A DNA stretch of 64,000 nucleotides from Cellulomonas fimi (GCF_012952065.1 NZ_JABCJJ010000009.1:1-64000), one strand, 5' to 3'. Shown: positions 38,267 through 50,499, counted from the first letter of the stretch. Numbers and translations are program-made. The notes: a model not told the origin generated them from the letters alone.

Positions 38267-38462
38267 CGAATTGTGTCCGGGCCACATATCACCCGGTGGC
38301 TCCGCACATAGACGTGCCGCGAGCCGACGATGTAGAGGCCCGCGACGGCGTTCGGACGGGGTCGTCGAGCGGCAGCGCGAGGACGTCGGATCCGGCAGGC
38401 ACGGCATCGGTAGCATCGACGTGCGCCCGACGCGGGCGCGAGACGATCGCAAGGAGCCCCCC

Positions 38463-40487
<2,025 letters not shown>

Positions 40488-40491
40488 GCCG

Positions 40492-41079
40492 GTGGTGACC
40501 GGACCCGTCGCTCCCGGGAACCACGAGAGCGCCGCCGACCACCCGGGCGAGCCCGACGGCTTCGACCGGCTCTGGACGCCCCACCGCATGGTGTACATCG
40601 GCGGGCAGGACAAGCCCGCGGGCGACATCGCCACCTCGGACGACTGCCCCTTCTGCCGTGCGCCCTCGCTCGACGACGCCACGGGGCTGGTCGTCGCACG
40701 GGGGACGAGCGCCTACGTCGTGCTCAACCTGTACCCGTACAACCCTGGTCACCTGCTGGTCGTCCCGTACCGGCACGTCGCGGACTACACGGACCTGACG
40801 CCCGAGGAGACGGTCGACGTGGCGGAGCTGAGCCGTACCGCGATGCGCGTCGTGCGCGCGGTCTCGGCCCCCCACGGGTTCAACCTCGGGATGAACCAGG
40901 GCGCGGTCGCGGGTGCGGGCATCGCCGCTCACCTGCACCAGCACGTCGTCCCGCGGTGGGGCGGCGACGCCAACTTCCTGCCGATCGTCGGCCGGACCAA
41001 GGCGCTGCCCGAGCTGCTCGACGACACCCGCAGCCGGCTGGCCGCCGCGTGGCCGGACGTAGCCGCGACGAGGAGATGA
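40492..41079 (+). CDS. HIT-family nucleotide hydrolase/phosphorylase
   Basis: 195 residues: DDCPFCRAPSL with a CxxC zinc site, NLYPYNPGHLLVVPYRHVAD and the histidine triad HLHQHVVPRW. The fold resembles Ap4A phosphorylase-type HIT proteins. The syntenic gene is Rv2613c, reported as an Ap4A phosphorylase. GTG 40492 or 40495 start. It lies 4 nt after thrS, so a thrS-HIT-pgsA-patA-pimA operon is likely. Confidence 0.83.
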   Translation: MVTGPVAPGNHESAADHPGEPDGFDRLWTPHRMVYIGGQDKPAGDIATSDDCPFCRAPSLDDATGLVVARGTSAYVVLNLYPYNPGHLLVVPYRHVADYTDLTPEETVDVAELSRTAMRVVRAVSAPHGFNLGMNQGAVAGAGIAAHLHQHVVPRWGGDANFLPIVGRTKALPELLDDTRSRLAAAWPDVAATRR

Positions 41080-41086
41080 TCGACCC

Positions 41087-41695
41087 GTGCTGAACCGTCT
41101 CCGCGGGGGCATGACGAGGGTCATGACCCCGCTCGCGGACCTGCTCCTGCGCCGCGGCATCTCGCCCGACGCCGTGACGATCACCGGGACGCTGGCCGTG
41201 GTCGTCACCGCCCTGTGGGCGTACCCGACCGGGAACCTCCTGGTCGGGACCCTCGTGATCGGGGTGTTCGCCCTCACGGACTCGCTCGACGGCACCATGG
41301 CCCGGCGGTCGGGGCGGTCGAGCAGCTGGGGAGCCTTCCTCGACTCGACGCTCGACCGGTTCGCCGACGCCGCCATCTTCGCCGGTCTCGTGCTGTGGTT
41401 CACCGGCGCCGGTGAGGACCGCCCGACGGCCGTCCTGGCCCTGGCGTGCCTCGTCCTCGGGTCGATCGTCCCGTACGCGCGGGCGCGCGCCGAGGGCCTG
41501 GGGATGACGGCTGCCGTGGGGATCGCGGAGCGGGCCGACCGCCTGCTCGCGGTCCTGCTCGCGACGGCGCTCGTCGGGGCCGGGCTGCCCCTCGTGGTCC
41601 TCACCGTCGTGCTCGGCCTGCTCGCCGTGGCGAGCGCCGTGACCGTCGTCCAGCGCATGGGGACCGTGCGCCGGCAGGCCGAGGGGGTGGCATGA
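41087..41695 (+). CDS. pgsA: CDP-alcohol phosphatidyltransferase (phosphatidylinositol-phosphate synthase)
   Basis: 202-residue membrane enzyme with the family signature D-x2-DG-x2-AR-x8-G-x3-D-x3-D (ALTDSLDGTMARRSG, WGAFLDSTLDRFADA). About five further helices are seen. In Mycobacterium the gene in this position makes the inositol phospholipid that PimA and PatA then modify. It starts at GTG 41087 and its stop overlaps patA by ATGA. Confidence 0.87.
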   Translation: MLNRLRGGMTRVMTPLADLLLRRGISPDAVTITGTLAVVVTALWAYPTGNLLVGTLVIGVFALTDSLDGTMARRSGRSSSWGAFLDSTLDRFADAAIFAGLVLWFTGAGEDRPTAVLALACLVLGSIVPYARARAEGLGMTAAVGIAERADRLLAVLLATALVGAGLPLVVLTVVLGLLAVASAVTVVQRMGTVRRQAEGVA

Positions 41696-42648
41696 ACGTC
41701 GGACGCGCGTTCGCGCTGGCGTGGCGCCTCGGCGGCCGGATCCCCGAGCCGGTGCTCCGGCTCGCCGCCACCGTCGGGGCCGACGTCGCGTGGTGGCGTC
41801 GAGGCGGCGGCGTGCGGCAGCTCGAGCGCAACCTCGCCCGGCTCCGTCCGGACGCCTCGCCGCGCGAGCTGCGCCGGCTCTCGCGCGCGGGCATGCGCTC
41901 CTACCTGCGGTACTACCGCGAGGCCTTCGCGCTCAGCGGGTACTCGCCCGAGCAGCTCGCGGCCCGCGTGCGGGTGATCGGCGGAGAGGCCGTGCGTGAC
42001 CGCATCCAGGCCGGAGGTACCGTCCCGGTCGCGCTCGGGCACATGGGGAACTGGGACCTGGCAGGGGCGTACGCGACGGTCCACCTCGGCCCGATCACCA
42101 CGGTCGCCGAACGGCTCGAGCCCGCGGAGCTGTTCCAGGAGTTCCTGCGCTTCCGCGAAGGTCTGGGCATGCGGATCATCCCGCTCGACGGGTCGGGCGG
42201 GGAGGTCTTCCGGAAGCTCCTGCGCGTGGCGCGCGGCGGGACCAGCCTCATGCCGCTGGTGGCGGACCGGGACCTCACCGCGCGCGGGGTCGAGGTCGAC
42301 CTCGCCGGCGAGAGGGCCCGTGTCGCGGCCGGGCCGGCGGCCGTCGCGATCACGACGGGGGAGCCGCTGGTCCCTGCGAGCATCCGCTACGAACGCCTGC
42401 GCGGTCCGCGACGCCGCGCGGCCGGCTCGCCGTGGGGGATCCTGATCGAGTTCCATCCCCCGATCGAGGTCCCGCTCCACCTCCCGCGCGAGGACCAGCT
42501 CACCGCGCTCACCCAGGCGTGGGTCGCCGTCGTCGGCGGTGCGATCGCGCGGTACCCGCAGGACTGGCACATGCTGCAGAAGGTCTTCGTCGCCGACCTC
42601 GACCCGGCGCGGTACGCCCGGAGCCTCGCGCAGGACGGCGGCTCCTGA
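41692..42648 (+). CDS. patA: Phosphatidylinositol mannoside acyltransferase
   Basis: 318 residues of the HtrB/LpxL-like acyltransferase family. The HX4D motif is GHMGNWDLAGA. Further motifs are VAERLEPAELFQEFLRFREG and LPLVADRDLTARGVEVDLAGE (GRxx-type acyl pocket). PatA acylates the mannose of phosphatidylinositol mannoside at the inner membrane face. The gene is between pgsA and pimA with overlapping starts and stops on both sides. Confidence 0.87.
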   Translation: MNVGRAFALAWRLGGRIPEPVLRLAATVGADVAWWRRGGGVRQLERNLARLRPDASPRELRRLSRAGMRSYLRYYREAFALSGYSPEQLAARVRVIGGEAVRDRIQAGGTVPVALGHMGNWDLAGAYATVHLGPITTVAERLEPAELFQEFLRFREGLGMRIIPLDGSGGEVFRKLLRVARGGTSLMPLVADRDLTARGVEVDLAGERARVAAGPAAVAITTGEPLVPASIRYERLRGPRRRAAGSPWGILIEFHPPIEVPLHLPREDQLTALTQAWVAVVGGAIARYPQDWHMLQKVFVADLDPARYARSLAQDGGS

Positions 42649-43883
42649 TGCCCGGGACCGGTGTGCGCCCGCTGCGGGTCGGCATCGTCTGCCCGTACTC
42701 GTTCGACGTGCCGGGCGGCGTGCAGTTCCACGTCCGCGACCTCGCGGAGGCGCTGATGGCGCAGGGTCACGCGGTCTCGGTGCTGGCCCCGGCCGACGAC
42801 GACACCCCTGTGCCGCCGTACCTCGTGCCGGCCGGGCGCTCCGTCCCGATCCACTACAACGGCGCGGTCGCCCGCATGACGTTCGGGCCGGTGACCGCCG
42901 CCCGGGTGCGGCGGTGGCTCAAGGAGGGGGAGTTCGACGTCCTCCACCTGCACGAGCCGGTCACCCCGAGCCTCGGCATGCTCGCGCTCTGGATCGCGGA
43001 CGGACCGATCGTCGGGACGTTCCACACCGCGCTGATCCGCTCGCGCCCGCTCCAGATGGCGTACCCCCTGGTGCGCCAGAGCCTCGAGAAGATCGGCGCG
43101 CGCATCGCGGTCTCGGAGGACGCGCGACGGACGCTCGTCGAGCACATGGGGGGCGACGCCGTCGTCATCCCCAACGGCGTGTACGTCGACCAGTTCGCCG
43201 ACGCCGAGCCCGACGCGCGATGGACCGGGACGGCGACCGCCCCGACGATCGCGTTCCTCGGCCGGCTCGACGAGCAGCGCAAGGGGCTCCCGGTCCTGCT
43301 CGCCGCCGTCCCCGACGTGCTGCGCAGCGTCCCGGGCGCGCGCTTCCTCATCGCCGGGCGCGGTGAGACCGGCCCCGAGGAGGCGCGCGAGCTGCTCGGG
43401 GACGATGCGCGCGCCGTCGAGTTCCTCGGTCCGATCACGGACGCCGAGAAGGCGAGCCTGCTGAGGTCGACCGACGTCTACTGCGCGCCGCAGACCGGTG
43501 GCGAGAGCTTCGGCATCGTGCTCGTCGAGGCCATGAGCGCGGGCGTCGCGGTGGTCGCGAGCGACCTGGGAGCCTTCCGTCGCGTGCTCGACGAGGGCGC
43601 CGCCGGGACGCTGTTCCGTCGCGGCGACCCCGCCGACCTCGCCGCGACCCTCGTCCGGGTCCTGGCGGACGACGAGCTGCGCGCGTCCACGGTCAAGCAC
43701 GGCCTGGCCTCGGTGCGCCGGTACGACTGGTCGGCCGTGACGAGCCAGGTGCTCGCGGTGTACGAGATGGTCCTGGGCGACGTGGACGACGGCGGGGCGC
43801 CGCGGCCGGTCGGCGAGGACCCGTCGTCGTTGCGCGGCGCCCTCGGACGGCTCGTGCGCGGTGACCGGGGCGGGGAGTCGTGA
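42648..43883 (+). CDS. pimA: Phosphatidylinositol alpha-mannosyltransferase PimA
   Basis: 411-residue GT4 glycosyltransferase. N-terminal Rossmann domain: VGIVCPYSFDVPGGVQFHVR and VLHLHEPVTPSLGMLAL. C-terminal domain: AFLGRLDEQRKGLPVLLAA and an EX7E motif in GGESFGIVLVEAMSAG. It transfers mannose from GDP-mannose to phosphatidylinositol, the first step of PIM synthesis. ATG 42648 overlaps the patA stop (TGATG). Confidence 0.9.
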   Translation: MPGTGVRPLRVGIVCPYSFDVPGGVQFHVRDLAEALMAQGHAVSVLAPADDDTPVPPYLVPAGRSVPIHYNGAVARMTFGPVTAARVRRWLKEGEFDVLHLHEPVTPSLGMLALWIADGPIVGTFHTALIRSRPLQMAYPLVRQSLEKIGARIAVSEDARRTLVEHMGGDAVVIPNGVYVDQFADAEPDARWTGTATAPTIAFLGRLDEQRKGLPVLLAAVPDVLRSVPGARFLIAGRGETGPEEARELLGDDARAVEFLGPITDAEKASLLRSTDVYCAPQTGGESFGIVLVEAMSAGVAVVASDLGAFRRVLDEGAAGTLFRRGDPADLAATLVRVLADDELRASTVKHGLASVRRYDWSAVTSQVLAVYEMVLGDVDDGGAPRPVGEDPSSLRGALGRLVRGDRGGES

Positions 43884-44503
43884 CCTGGGCCGAGGAGGTC
43901 CTCGTCGTCGCCGCGGTCGTGCTGCTGCTCGGCTGGGCGTTCTGGGTCGAGGCGTCGCGGCTGGACCGGCTGCACCGCAAGGTCGCGGCGTCGCGCACGG
44001 TGCTCGACGTCCAGCTGGTCCGGCGCGCGACCGTCGCCGCAGAGCTCGGCGCCTCCGGCGTGATGGACCCGGTGAGCTCGTTGGTCGTGGCCGAGGCAGC
44101 GTTCGCGTCGCTCGAGGCCAGCGGTCGCACGGCACCGGCTGATGCCGCCGTGCTCGCCGACCTGCCGCCGACCCCCGCGGTGGACCGCGGGCTCGTCGAG
44201 AGCGAGCTCTCGGCGACGCTGCGCACGGCCCTCGGCGACGCGGCGGAGGTGACCCTCCTGCGGGAGGAACCGAGCGCGGCCGAGCTCCTCGACGAGCTGG
44301 CGGCCGCCTGGTACCGCGTGCAGCTGGCCCGACGCTTCCACAACGAGGCTGTCGTCCAGACGCAGCGGGTACGCGCGAAGCCGCTCGCCCGTGCGCTCCG
44401 CCTCGCTGGTCGCGCGCCCCGGCCCCAGACGGTCGAGCTCGACGACGCGTGGCCCGAGGGTCTCGGCCGGCCGGGCGCCTCGACGGCCTCGGCCGCGGTC
44501 TAG
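43880..44503 (+). CDS. Single-span membrane protein, LemA-like
   Basis: 207 residues. One N-terminal membrane helix (VLVVAAVVLLLGWAFWVEA) is followed by a charged alpha-helical part ending AAAWYRVQLARRFHNEAVVQ, which resembles the LemA signature helix where the chain wraps. GTG 43880 overlaps the pimA stop (GTGA). The gene is a regular member of this actinobacterial cluster, but no function is known. Confidence 0.7.
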   Translation: MTWAEEVLVVAAVVLLLGWAFWVEASRLDRLHRKVAASRTVLDVQLVRRATVAAELGASGVMDPVSSLVVAEAAFASLEASGRTAPADAAVLADLPPTPAVDRGLVESELSATLRTALGDAAEVTLLREEPSAAELLDELAAAWYRVQLARRFHNEAVVQTQRVRAKPLARALRLAGRAPRPQTVELDDAWPEGLGRPGASTASAAV

Positions 44504-44506
44504 GAT
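44501..44506 (+). promoter_or_regulatory. Possible -10 element of pdxS
   Basis: TAGGAT overlaps the stop codon of the LemA-like gene, 79 bp before the pdxS start. It is the best -10 match in the interval. The -35 is weak. Confidence 0.35.
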
Positions 44507-44584
44507 GGGACCACGCGTGGAGCGCCCCGTCGCCCCGCCACTCCTTCCTCCGCACCACCTTCCGACACTCCTGTGAGGCACGCA

Positions 44585-45487
44585 GTGACCAGCGAGAACA
44601 GCCAGCCCGTCGTCGGCACCGCGAAGGTCAAGCGCGGCATGGCGGAGATGCTCAAGGGCGGCGTCATCATGGACGTCGTCACGCCCGAGCAGGCGAAGAT
44701 CGCGGAGGACGCCGGCGCGGTCGCGGTCATGGCGCTCGAGCGGGTGCCCGCGGACATCCGTGCGCAGGGCGGGGTCGCGCGCATGAGCGACCCGGACCTC
44801 ATCGACGGCATCATCGCGACCGTCTCCATCCCGGTCATGGCCAAGGCCCGCATCGGCCACTTCGTCGAGGCGCAGGTGCTCCAGTCGCTCGGGGTCGACT
44901 ACGTGGACGAGTCCGAGGTCCTGACGCCCGCGGACTACGCGCACCACATCGACAAGTGGGCCTTCACGGTGCCGTTCGTGTGCGGGGCGACGAACCTGGG
45001 TGAGGCGCTCCGGCGGATCACCGAGGGCGCGGCGATGATCCGCTCCAAGGGCGAGGCCGGCACCGGCGACGTCTCCAACGCGACGACGCACATGCGCACG
45101 CTGCGCGACCAGATCCGCCGCCTGACGTCGCTGCCCGAGGACGAGCTGTACCTCGCCGCGAAGGAGCTGGGCGCGCCGTACGAGCTGGTCAAGGAGGTCG
45201 CGGCCGCCGGGAGGCTGCCGGTCGTGCTCTTCACCGCGGGCGGCATCGCGACCCCGGCCGACGCGGCGATGATGATGCAGCTCGGCGCCGAGGGCGTCTT
45301 CGTCGGCTCGGGCATCTTCAAGTCGGGCAACCCGGCGCAGCGCGCCGCCGCCATCGTCAAGGCCACGACGTTCTACGACGACCCCGACGTCATCGCCAAG
45401 GTATCGCGCGGCCTCGGCGAGGCGATGGTCGGCATCAACGTCGACGACGTCCCGGAGCCGCACCGGCTCGCCGAGCGCGGTTGGTGA
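44585..45487 (+). CDS. pdxS: Pyridoxal 5'-phosphate synthase subunit PdxS
   Basis: 300 residues, highly conserved TIM barrel: [73 protein letters not shown] and [20 protein letters not shown]. It makes PLP from ribose 5-phosphate, glyceraldehyde 3-phosphate and ammonia supplied by PdxT. GTG 44585 with GAGG upstream is chosen over GTG 44573. pdxT follows after one intervening NUDIX gene. Confidence 0.93.
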   Translation: MTSENSQPVVGTAKVKRGMAEMLKGGVIMDVVTPEQAKIAEDAGAVAVMALERVPADIRAQGGVARMSDPDLIDGIIATVSIPVMAKARIGHFVEAQVLQSLGVDYVDESEVLTPADYAHHIDKWAFTVPFVCGATNLGEALRRITEGAAMIRSKGEAGTGDVSNATTHMRTLRDQIRRLTSLPEDELYLAAKELGAPYELVKEVAAAGRLPVVLFTAGGIATPADAAMMMQLGAEGVFVGSGIFKSGNPAQRAAAIVKATTFYDDPDVIAKVSRGLGEAMVGINVDDVPEPHRLAERGW

Positions 45488-46050
45488 CCACCGGCGACGA
45501 CGTCGGCCCCAACGGGCCGATCGCGTTCCTGGGCCCGGAGTGGGAGGTCGGGGCGGACGGTGTCCGCTTCCGGCAGGCCGCGCGGGTGCTGCTGGTCGAC
45601 GAGAGCGACCGCGTGCTGCTCGTGCACGGCAGCGATGTGGACCAGCGCGAGCGGACCTGGTGGTTCACCGTCGGCGGCGGGCTCGAGCCGGGCGAGGACC
45701 CGCGCGACGGCGCGGTGCGCGAGCTCGTCGAGGAGACCGGCATCGCGATCTCGCCCGACACCCTGCTCGGGCCTGTCTTCCGGCGCGACGCCCTGTTCGA
45801 CTTCTTCCGGGAGACGTGCCGCCAGGACGAGCTCTTCTTCCTCGCGCGCTACCGACCGTCGGGCGATGCGCCCGCGTTCAGCCGGGCGGGCTGGACCGAG
45901 ATCGAGCACGAGACGATCGACGAGCTCCGCTGGTGGGATCTCGACGACCTGGCCGCCGTCGACGAGGAGGTGTTCCCCGTCGGGCTGCCCGAGCTGGTGC
46001 GGGGGCTCCTCGCGGGCTGGGACGGCGTGACCCGGAGGCTCGACGGCTGA
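45484..46050 (+). CDS. NUDIX hydrolase
   Basis: 188 residues with a full Nudix box [20 protein letters not shown] followed by ETGI. The preceding strand is [20 protein letters not shown] 45484 overlaps the pdxS stop (GTGA). Substrate unknown; the surrounding vitamin B6 genes suggest, but do not show, a nucleotide or damaged-metabolite role. It separates pdxS from pdxT, as in several actinobacteria. Confidence 0.83.
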   Translation: MTTGDDVGPNGPIAFLGPEWEVGADGVRFRQAARVLLVDESDRVLLVHGSDVDQRERTWWFTVGGGLEPGEDPRDGAVRELVEETGIAISPDTLLGPVFRRDALFDFFRETCRQDELFFLARYRPSGDAPAFSRAGWTEIEHETIDELRWWDLDDLAAVDEEVFPVGLPELVRGLLAGWDGVTRRLDG

Positions 46051-46081
46051 GGTGCACGGCGGCGACGTAGAGTGCTCGCTC

Positions 46082-46750
46082 GTGAGACCGACGATCGGGG
46101 TGCTGGCGCTGCAGGGCGACGTCCGCGAGCACGTGCTCGCGCTGGAGGCGTCAGGCGCGGTCGCCGTCCCGGTGCGACGCGAGAGCGAGCTCGACGGGCT
46201 CGACGGCCTGGTGATCCCCGGTGGCGAGTCCACCACGATCGACAAGCTGCTGCGCGCGTTCGAGCTCTTCGAGCCGGTGCGGCGGCGCATCCGGGCCGGT
46301 CTGCCGACGTTCGGCTCGTGCGCGGGCATGATCCTGCTCGCGGACCGGGTGCTCGGCGGGATCGAGGGCCAGCAGACCCTCGGCGGGCTGGACATCACCG
46401 TGCGGCGCAACGCGTTCGGCCGGCAGGTCGACTCGTTCGAGACCGACCTGGCGTTCGAGGGCGTGCCCGGCGACCCCGTGCACGCCGTGTTCATCCGTGC
46501 GCCGTGGGTCGAGGAGGTCGGTCCAGGTGCCGAGGTGCTGGCTGCGGTCTCCGACGGGCCGGCCGCCGGTAGGATCGTCGCGGTGCGGCAGGGCCGCCTG
46601 CTGGCCACCTCGTTCCACCCGGAGGTCACGGGCGACACGCGGGTGCACCGACTGTTCGTGGAGATCGTCCGCGGCGCACCCGTGCCCCAGACCGCCGACG
46701 CGGAGTCGGCGCACCGTGCCGGAGCGGGTCAAGGCGAAGACGAAGGGTAG
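46082..46750 (+). CDS. pdxT: Pyridoxal 5'-phosphate synthase glutaminase subunit PdxT
   Basis: 222 residues, class I glutamine amidotransferase: [31 protein letters not shown], nucleophile Cys in [11 protein letters not shown] and the His/Glu pair in SFHPEVTGD. It delivers ammonia to PdxS. GTG 46082 starts at the family N-terminus [11 protein letters not shown]; an upstream in-frame GTG at 46052 is less likely. Confidence 0.9.
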   Translation: MRPTIGVLALQGDVREHVLALEASGAVAVPVRRESELDGLDGLVIPGGESTTIDKLLRAFELFEPVRRRIRAGLPTFGSCAGMILLADRVLGGIEGQQTLGGLDITVRRNAFGRQVDSFETDLAFEGVPGDPVHAVFIRAPWVEEVGPGAEVLAAVSDGPAAGRIVAVRQGRLLATSFHPEVTGDTRVHRLFVEIVRGAPVPQTADAESAHRAGAGQGEDEG

Positions 46751-46757
46751 CGATGCG

Positions 46758-47519
46758 ATGTCGGGTCACTCCAAGTGGGCCACCACCAAGCACAAGAAGG
46801 CCGTCGTCGACGCCAGGCGGAGCAAGCTCTTCGCGAAGCTGATCAAGAACGTCGAGGTCGCGGCGCGCACCGGTGGCGGTGACCTGGCGGGGAACCCGAC
46901 CCTCTTCGACGCCGTCCAGAAGGCGAAGAAGTCCTCGGTCCCGAACGACAACATCGACCGCGCCGTCAAGCGCGGGTCCGGCCAGGAGGCCGGCGGCGCC
47001 GACTACCAGTCGATCATGTACGAGGGGTACGGCCCGGGCGGCATCGCCGTCCTCGTCGAGTGCCTGACCGACAACCGGAACCGTGCGGCCTCGGACGTGC
47101 GCGTCGCGTTCTCGCGCAACGGCGGCTCGCTGGCCGACCCGGGCTCGGTCGCGTACCTGTTCTCGCGCAAGGGCGTCGTCCTCGTGCCGAAGGAGGGCGA
47201 CCTCACCGAGGACGCGGTGCTCGACGCCGTGCTCGACGCCGGGGCCGAGGAGGTCAACGACCTCGGGGACGCGTTCGAGGTGATCTCCGAGGCGACGGAC
47301 CTCGTGCCCGTGCGGACCGCCCTCCAGGACGCCGGCATCGACTACGACTCCGCCGAGAGCCAGTTCGTCCCCGCGGTGCAGGTCGAGGTCGACGTCGAGG
47401 GCGCGCGCAAGATCATGCGGCTCATCGACGTGCTCGAGGACAGCGACGACGTGCAGAACGTCTACGCGAACTTCGACGCCCCGGACGAGGTGCTCGCCGA
47501 GCTCGAGGACGCGGAGTAG
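46758..47519 (+). CDS. yebC: YebC/PmpR-family regulatory or translation-associated protein
   Basis: 253 residues with the hallmark N-terminus [20 protein letters not shown] and the domain pieces [38 protein letters not shown] and [20 protein letters not shown]. The family was described as transcriptional regulators and more recently as helping ribosomes at proline stretches. It sits upstream of ruvCAB, a common bacterial arrangement. Confidence 0.9.
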   Translation: MSGHSKWATTKHKKAVVDARRSKLFAKLIKNVEVAARTGGGDLAGNPTLFDAVQKAKKSSVPNDNIDRAVKRGSGQEAGGADYQSIMYEGYGPGGIAVLVECLTDNRNRAASDVRVAFSRNGGSLADPGSVAYLFSRKGVVLVPKEGDLTEDAVLDAVLDAGAEEVNDLGDAFEVISEATDLVPVRTALQDAGIDYDSAESQFVPAVQVEVDVEGARKIMRLIDVLEDSDDVQNVYANFDAPDEVLAELEDAE

Positions 47520-47585
47520 CGGACGTCGTGGCGACTCCGGCGCGGGCTCCGCAGCCGGGGCGGCCTTCCCTGCGACGATGACGGC

Positions 47586-48158
47586 GTGCGTGTCCTCGGA
47601 GTCGACCCCGGCCTGACCCGGTGCGGGCTCGGTGTCGTCGAGTCGCTGCCCGGTCGGCGTGCGCGCTTCGTCGCCGTCGGCGTCGCGCGGTCCTCGGCCG
47701 CCGACGACATCGACCTGCGCCTGCTCGCGATCGCCGAGCAGATCGACGAGTGGCTCGAGCTGCAGGCGCCCGACGTCGTCGCGGTCGAGCGCGTCTTCGC
47801 CCAGCACAACGTGAGCACGGTCATGGGGACGGCTCAGGTGGCGGGCATCGCGATGCTGGCCGCGGCCCGACGCCGGATCCCGGTCGCGCTGCACACGCCG
47901 AGCGAGGTCAAGGCATCGGTCACGGGGTCCGGTCGCGCGGAGAAGGCCCAGGTCCAGTCGATGGTCGCCCGCATCCTCGGGCTGACGGAGGTTCCTCGGC
48001 CGGCCGACGCCGCCGACGCGCTCGCGCTGGCGATCTGCCACCTGTGGCGCCCGGCCGGTGCGCTGGCCGCGCCGCACCGTCCGCTCGGCGCGATGACCGC
48101 CGCCCAACGTGCCTGGGCGGCCGCCGAGCACGCGGCCCGTAGGCCGACGCGCGGTTGA
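47586..48158 (+). CDS. ruvC: Holliday junction endonuclease RuvC
   Basis: 190 residues, GTG start. Catalytic acidic residues appear in [30 protein letters not shown] and [15 protein letters not shown]. It resolves Holliday junctions with RuvAB. The ruvA gene follows after 124 bp that hold a SOS-box-like sequence, so ruvAB may have its own promoter. Confidence 0.92.
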   Translation: MRVLGVDPGLTRCGLGVVESLPGRRARFVAVGVARSSAADDIDLRLLAIAEQIDEWLELQAPDVVAVERVFAQHNVSTVMGTAQVAGIAMLAAARRRIPVALHTPSEVKASVTGSGRAEKAQVQSMVARILGLTEVPRPADAADALALAICHLWRPAGALAAPHRPLGAMTAAQRAWAAAEHAARRPTRG

Positions 48159-48256
48159 CGGCCCTCTCGTCCTTGTGCAGGCGACCCCCGGGTGGCCCGT
48201 GCCTCGGCGCGTCGGGTCCTCGCGTCGTCGTGCGCGTTGTTACGGTGTCGGGGGTT

Positions 48257-48270
48257 CGTACAGGTGTTCG
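48257..48270. promoter_or_regulatory. Degenerate SOS box upstream of ruvA
   Basis: CGTACAGGTGTTCG matches the actinobacterial LexA consensus CGAAC-N4-GTTCG at all but one fixed position. It lies 12 bp upstream of the ruvA start codon and 10 bp after a possible -10 (TACGGT, 48241-48246). ruvCAB is a known SOS operon in mycobacteria. Confidence 0.5.
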
Positions 48271-48282
48271 GGAGGACGTGGA

Positions 48283-48912
48283 GTGATCGCCTCGGTGCGC
48301 GGCTCGGTGCAGTCGGTGCGGCTCGACGCCGCGGTCGTCGAGGTCGGCGGGGTCGGGATGCTCGTCCAGGCCACTCCGACGACGCTGGCCGGCCTGCGCG
48401 TCGGTGCGACGGCCGAGCTGGCGACCTCGCTGGTCGTGCGCGAGGACTCGCTCACGCTGTTCGGCTTCGCGGACGCGGACGAGCGCGAGGTGTTCGAGAT
48501 CCTCCAGACGGTGTCGGGGGTCGGGCCGCGGCTCGCGCTGGCGATGCTCGCCGTCCACACGCCGGACGGCCTACGGCGCGCCGTGGCGACCGAGGACCTC
48601 GCGGCGCTCAAGCGGGTCCCCGGGATCGGGCACAAGGGTGCCCAGCGCGTCGTCCTCGAGCTCGCCGACCGGCTCGGCGCGCCGCGCGGGACAGGCGCCG
48701 ACGGCGCCACGCCCGGTCGCGGACCCGTCACCGATCGCCGCGGTGAGGTCGTCGAGGCGCTCGTGGGACTGGGCTGGAACGCGAAGGCCGCGGACGACGC
48801 CGTCACGAGGGTGCTCGACGGCGACGCGACGGTCAGCGACCCTGGGTCGGATCTCGACGTCGCCTCCGTCCTGCGGGCGGCGCTCCGGGCGCTCGGCGCG
48901 GGCCGTGGCTGA
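48283..48912 (+). CDS. ruvA: Holliday junction DNA helicase subunit RuvA
   Basis: 209 residues: OB fold ([20 protein letters not shown]), tandem helix-hairpin-helix motifs ([30 protein letters not shown]), a variable linker and domain III ([20 protein letters not shown]). RuvA tetramers grip the junction and load RuvB. GTG 48283 follows GGAGGACGTGGA. ruvB starts 4 nt after its stop. Confidence 0.92.
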   Translation: MIASVRGSVQSVRLDAAVVEVGGVGMLVQATPTTLAGLRVGATAELATSLVVREDSLTLFGFADADEREVFEILQTVSGVGPRLALAMLAVHTPDGLRRAVATEDLAALKRVPGIGHKGAQRVVLELADRLGAPRGTGADGATPGRGPVTDRRGEVVEALVGLGWNAKAADDAVTRVLDGDATVSDPGSDLDVASVLRAALRALGAGRG

Positions 48913-48916
48913 GGCG

Positions 48917-49987
48917 ATGACGGACACGACGCCCGCGTGGGGCAGTCCCGAGGACGACGACGCCGTGACGACCGAGCGCGTGGTGCGCCCGGGGGCGGAC
49001 GACGTGGAGCGCGCCGCGGAGGCCGCGCTGCGACCGCGTCGGCTCGACGAGTTCGTCGGACAGCGCGTCGTCCGTGACCAGCTCTCGCTCGTGCTCGAGG
49101 CCGCGCTCGGTCGCGGTCGTGCTCCGGACCACGTCCTGCTCTCGGGGCCACCGGGTCTGGGCAAGACGACCCTCGCGATGATCATCGCCGCGGAGATCGG
49201 GCGACCGCTGCGGGTGACCTCGGGACCGGCCATCCAGCACGCGGGTGACCTGGCGGCGGTCCTCTCGTCGCTCGACGAGGGCGAGGTGCTCTTCCTCGAC
49301 GAGATCCACCGCCTCGCGCGCCCGGCCGAGGAGCTGCTGTACGTCGCGATGGAGGACTTCCGGGTCGACGTCGTCGTCGGCAAAGGCGCCGGCGCGAGTG
49401 CGATCCCGCTTGCCCTGCCTCCCTTCACCGTGGTGGGCGCCACGACGCGCGCGGGGCTGTTGCCGGCGCCGCTGCGCGACCGGTTCGGGTTCACCGGGCA
49501 CCTCGACTTCTACGCGACGGACGAGCTCGAGCAGGTGCTCGTCCGGTCCGCCGGGCTGCTCGGCGTCGAGCTGCGCGCCGATGCCGCCGCCGAGATCGCG
49601 ACGCGCTCGCGCGGGACGCCGCGGATCGCGAACCGGCTGCTGCGGCGGGTCCGCGACTGGGCTCAGGTCCGGGGCGACGGCCGGCTCGATCTCGCGGCCG
49701 CCCGTGCCGCGCTCGAGGTCTACGAGGTCGACGCGCTCGGGCTCGACCGCCTCGATCGCGGTGTGCTCAGGGCGCTCTGCACGCGGTTCGGCGGCGGTCC
49801 GGTCGGGCTCACGACCCTGGCGGTCGCCGTGGGGGAGGAGCCCGAGACCGTCGAGACCGTCGCCGAGCCGTTCCTCGTCCGTGAGGGCCTGATGGGCCGC
49901 ACCCCGCGTGGACGGGTCGCGATGCCTGCGGCGTGGGAGCACCTCGGGCTGACGCCGCCTGCGCCGAGCGGGACGCTCTTCGGATGA
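48917..49987 (+). CDS. ruvB: Holliday junction branch migration helicase RuvB
   Basis: 356-residue AAA+ ATPase: [20 protein letters not shown], Walker [13 protein letters not shown], Walker [11 protein letters not shown], sensor [17 protein letters not shown] and a C-terminal winged helix ([19 protein letters not shown]). It drives branch migration with RuvA. ATG 48917 is chosen; GTG 48905 is a possible earlier start. Confidence 0.92.
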   Translation: MTDTTPAWGSPEDDDAVTTERVVRPGADDVERAAEAALRPRRLDEFVGQRVVRDQLSLVLEAALGRGRAPDHVLLSGPPGLGKTTLAMIIAAEIGRPLRVTSGPAIQHAGDLAAVLSSLDEGEVLFLDEIHRLARPAEELLYVAMEDFRVDVVVGKGAGASAIPLALPPFTVVGATTRAGLLPAPLRDRFGFTGHLDFYATDELEQVLVRSAGLLGVELRADAAAEIATRSRGTPRIANRLLRRVRDWAQVRGDGRLDLAAARAALEVYEVDALGLDRLDRGVLRALCTRFGGGPVGLTTLAVAVGEEPETVETVAEPFLVREGLMGRTPRGRVAMPAAWEHLGLTPPAPSGTLFG

Positions 49988-50041
49988 CCGGACGTGCACG
50001 GGTCCCGTCGTTCCGACGGAACGAACGGCCGCATCGACCCG

Positions 50042-50071
50042 TTAGGTAGGCCGGTCCAGGTCACCTAGACT
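50042..50071 (+). promoter_or_regulatory. Promoter of yajC-secDF
   Basis: TTAGGT (50042-50047) and TAGACT (50066-50071) are 18 bp apart, 36 bp before the yajC start codon. This fits a primary sigma-type promoter in a GC-rich host. Confidence 0.45.
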
Positions 50072-50106
50072 TGCGCGGTCGCAATCTAGAGATCGTGAGA
50101 CAAGCA

Positions 50107-50499
50107 ATGGACCCGAGCTTTCTGATCATCCTCGCGCTCGCCTTCGGCGCGATGTGGCTCATGACGAGCCGCACGCGCAAGCAGCAGCGTGCGGCCGCCG
50201 ACTTCCGCGCGAACCTGGAGGTGGGCCAGGAGGTCATGACCGGGTCGGGCCTGTACGGGACGGTGGTCGAGGTCGAGGACGACGTGATCACGCTCGAGTC
50301 GACGCCGGGCAACCGCACCCGCTGGATCCGCGCGGCGATCGCCAAGGTCGTCGAGCCGCCGGTCGCCGGCACGACGGACGACGAGGCGGAGCTCGCCGAG
50401 GGTGAGGCGACGGTCGAGGGCGACCGCGTCATCGCCGTTCCCGACGACCTCTCGACCATGCCCGCAACGCGCGAGGACGAGGACCCCGACAAGAAGTGA
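50107..50499 (+). CDS. yajC: Preprotein translocase subunit YajC
   Basis: 130 residues: one N-terminal membrane helix (FLIILALAFGAMWLMTS), then RTRKQQRAAADFRANLEVGQ and a small beta domain (VMTGSGLYGTVVEVEDDVIT) with a long acidic tail. It associates with SecDF at the translocon. ATG 50107 is followed by MDPSFLI, a typical beginning. An upstream GTG in frame is less likely. Confidence 0.9.
   Translation: MDPSFLIILALAFGAMWLMTSRTRKQQRAAADFRANLEVGQEVMTGSGLYGTVVEVEDDVITLESTPGNRTRWIRAAIAKVVEPPVAGTTDDEAELAEGEATVEGDRVIAVPDDLSTMPATREDEDPDKK

Noticed and set aside
38232-38462. T-box or other riboswitch before thrS
   Set aside because: No T-box sequence or anti-terminator pairing was found in the 230-bp leader; the hairpin present belongs to the tRNA-Val terminator.
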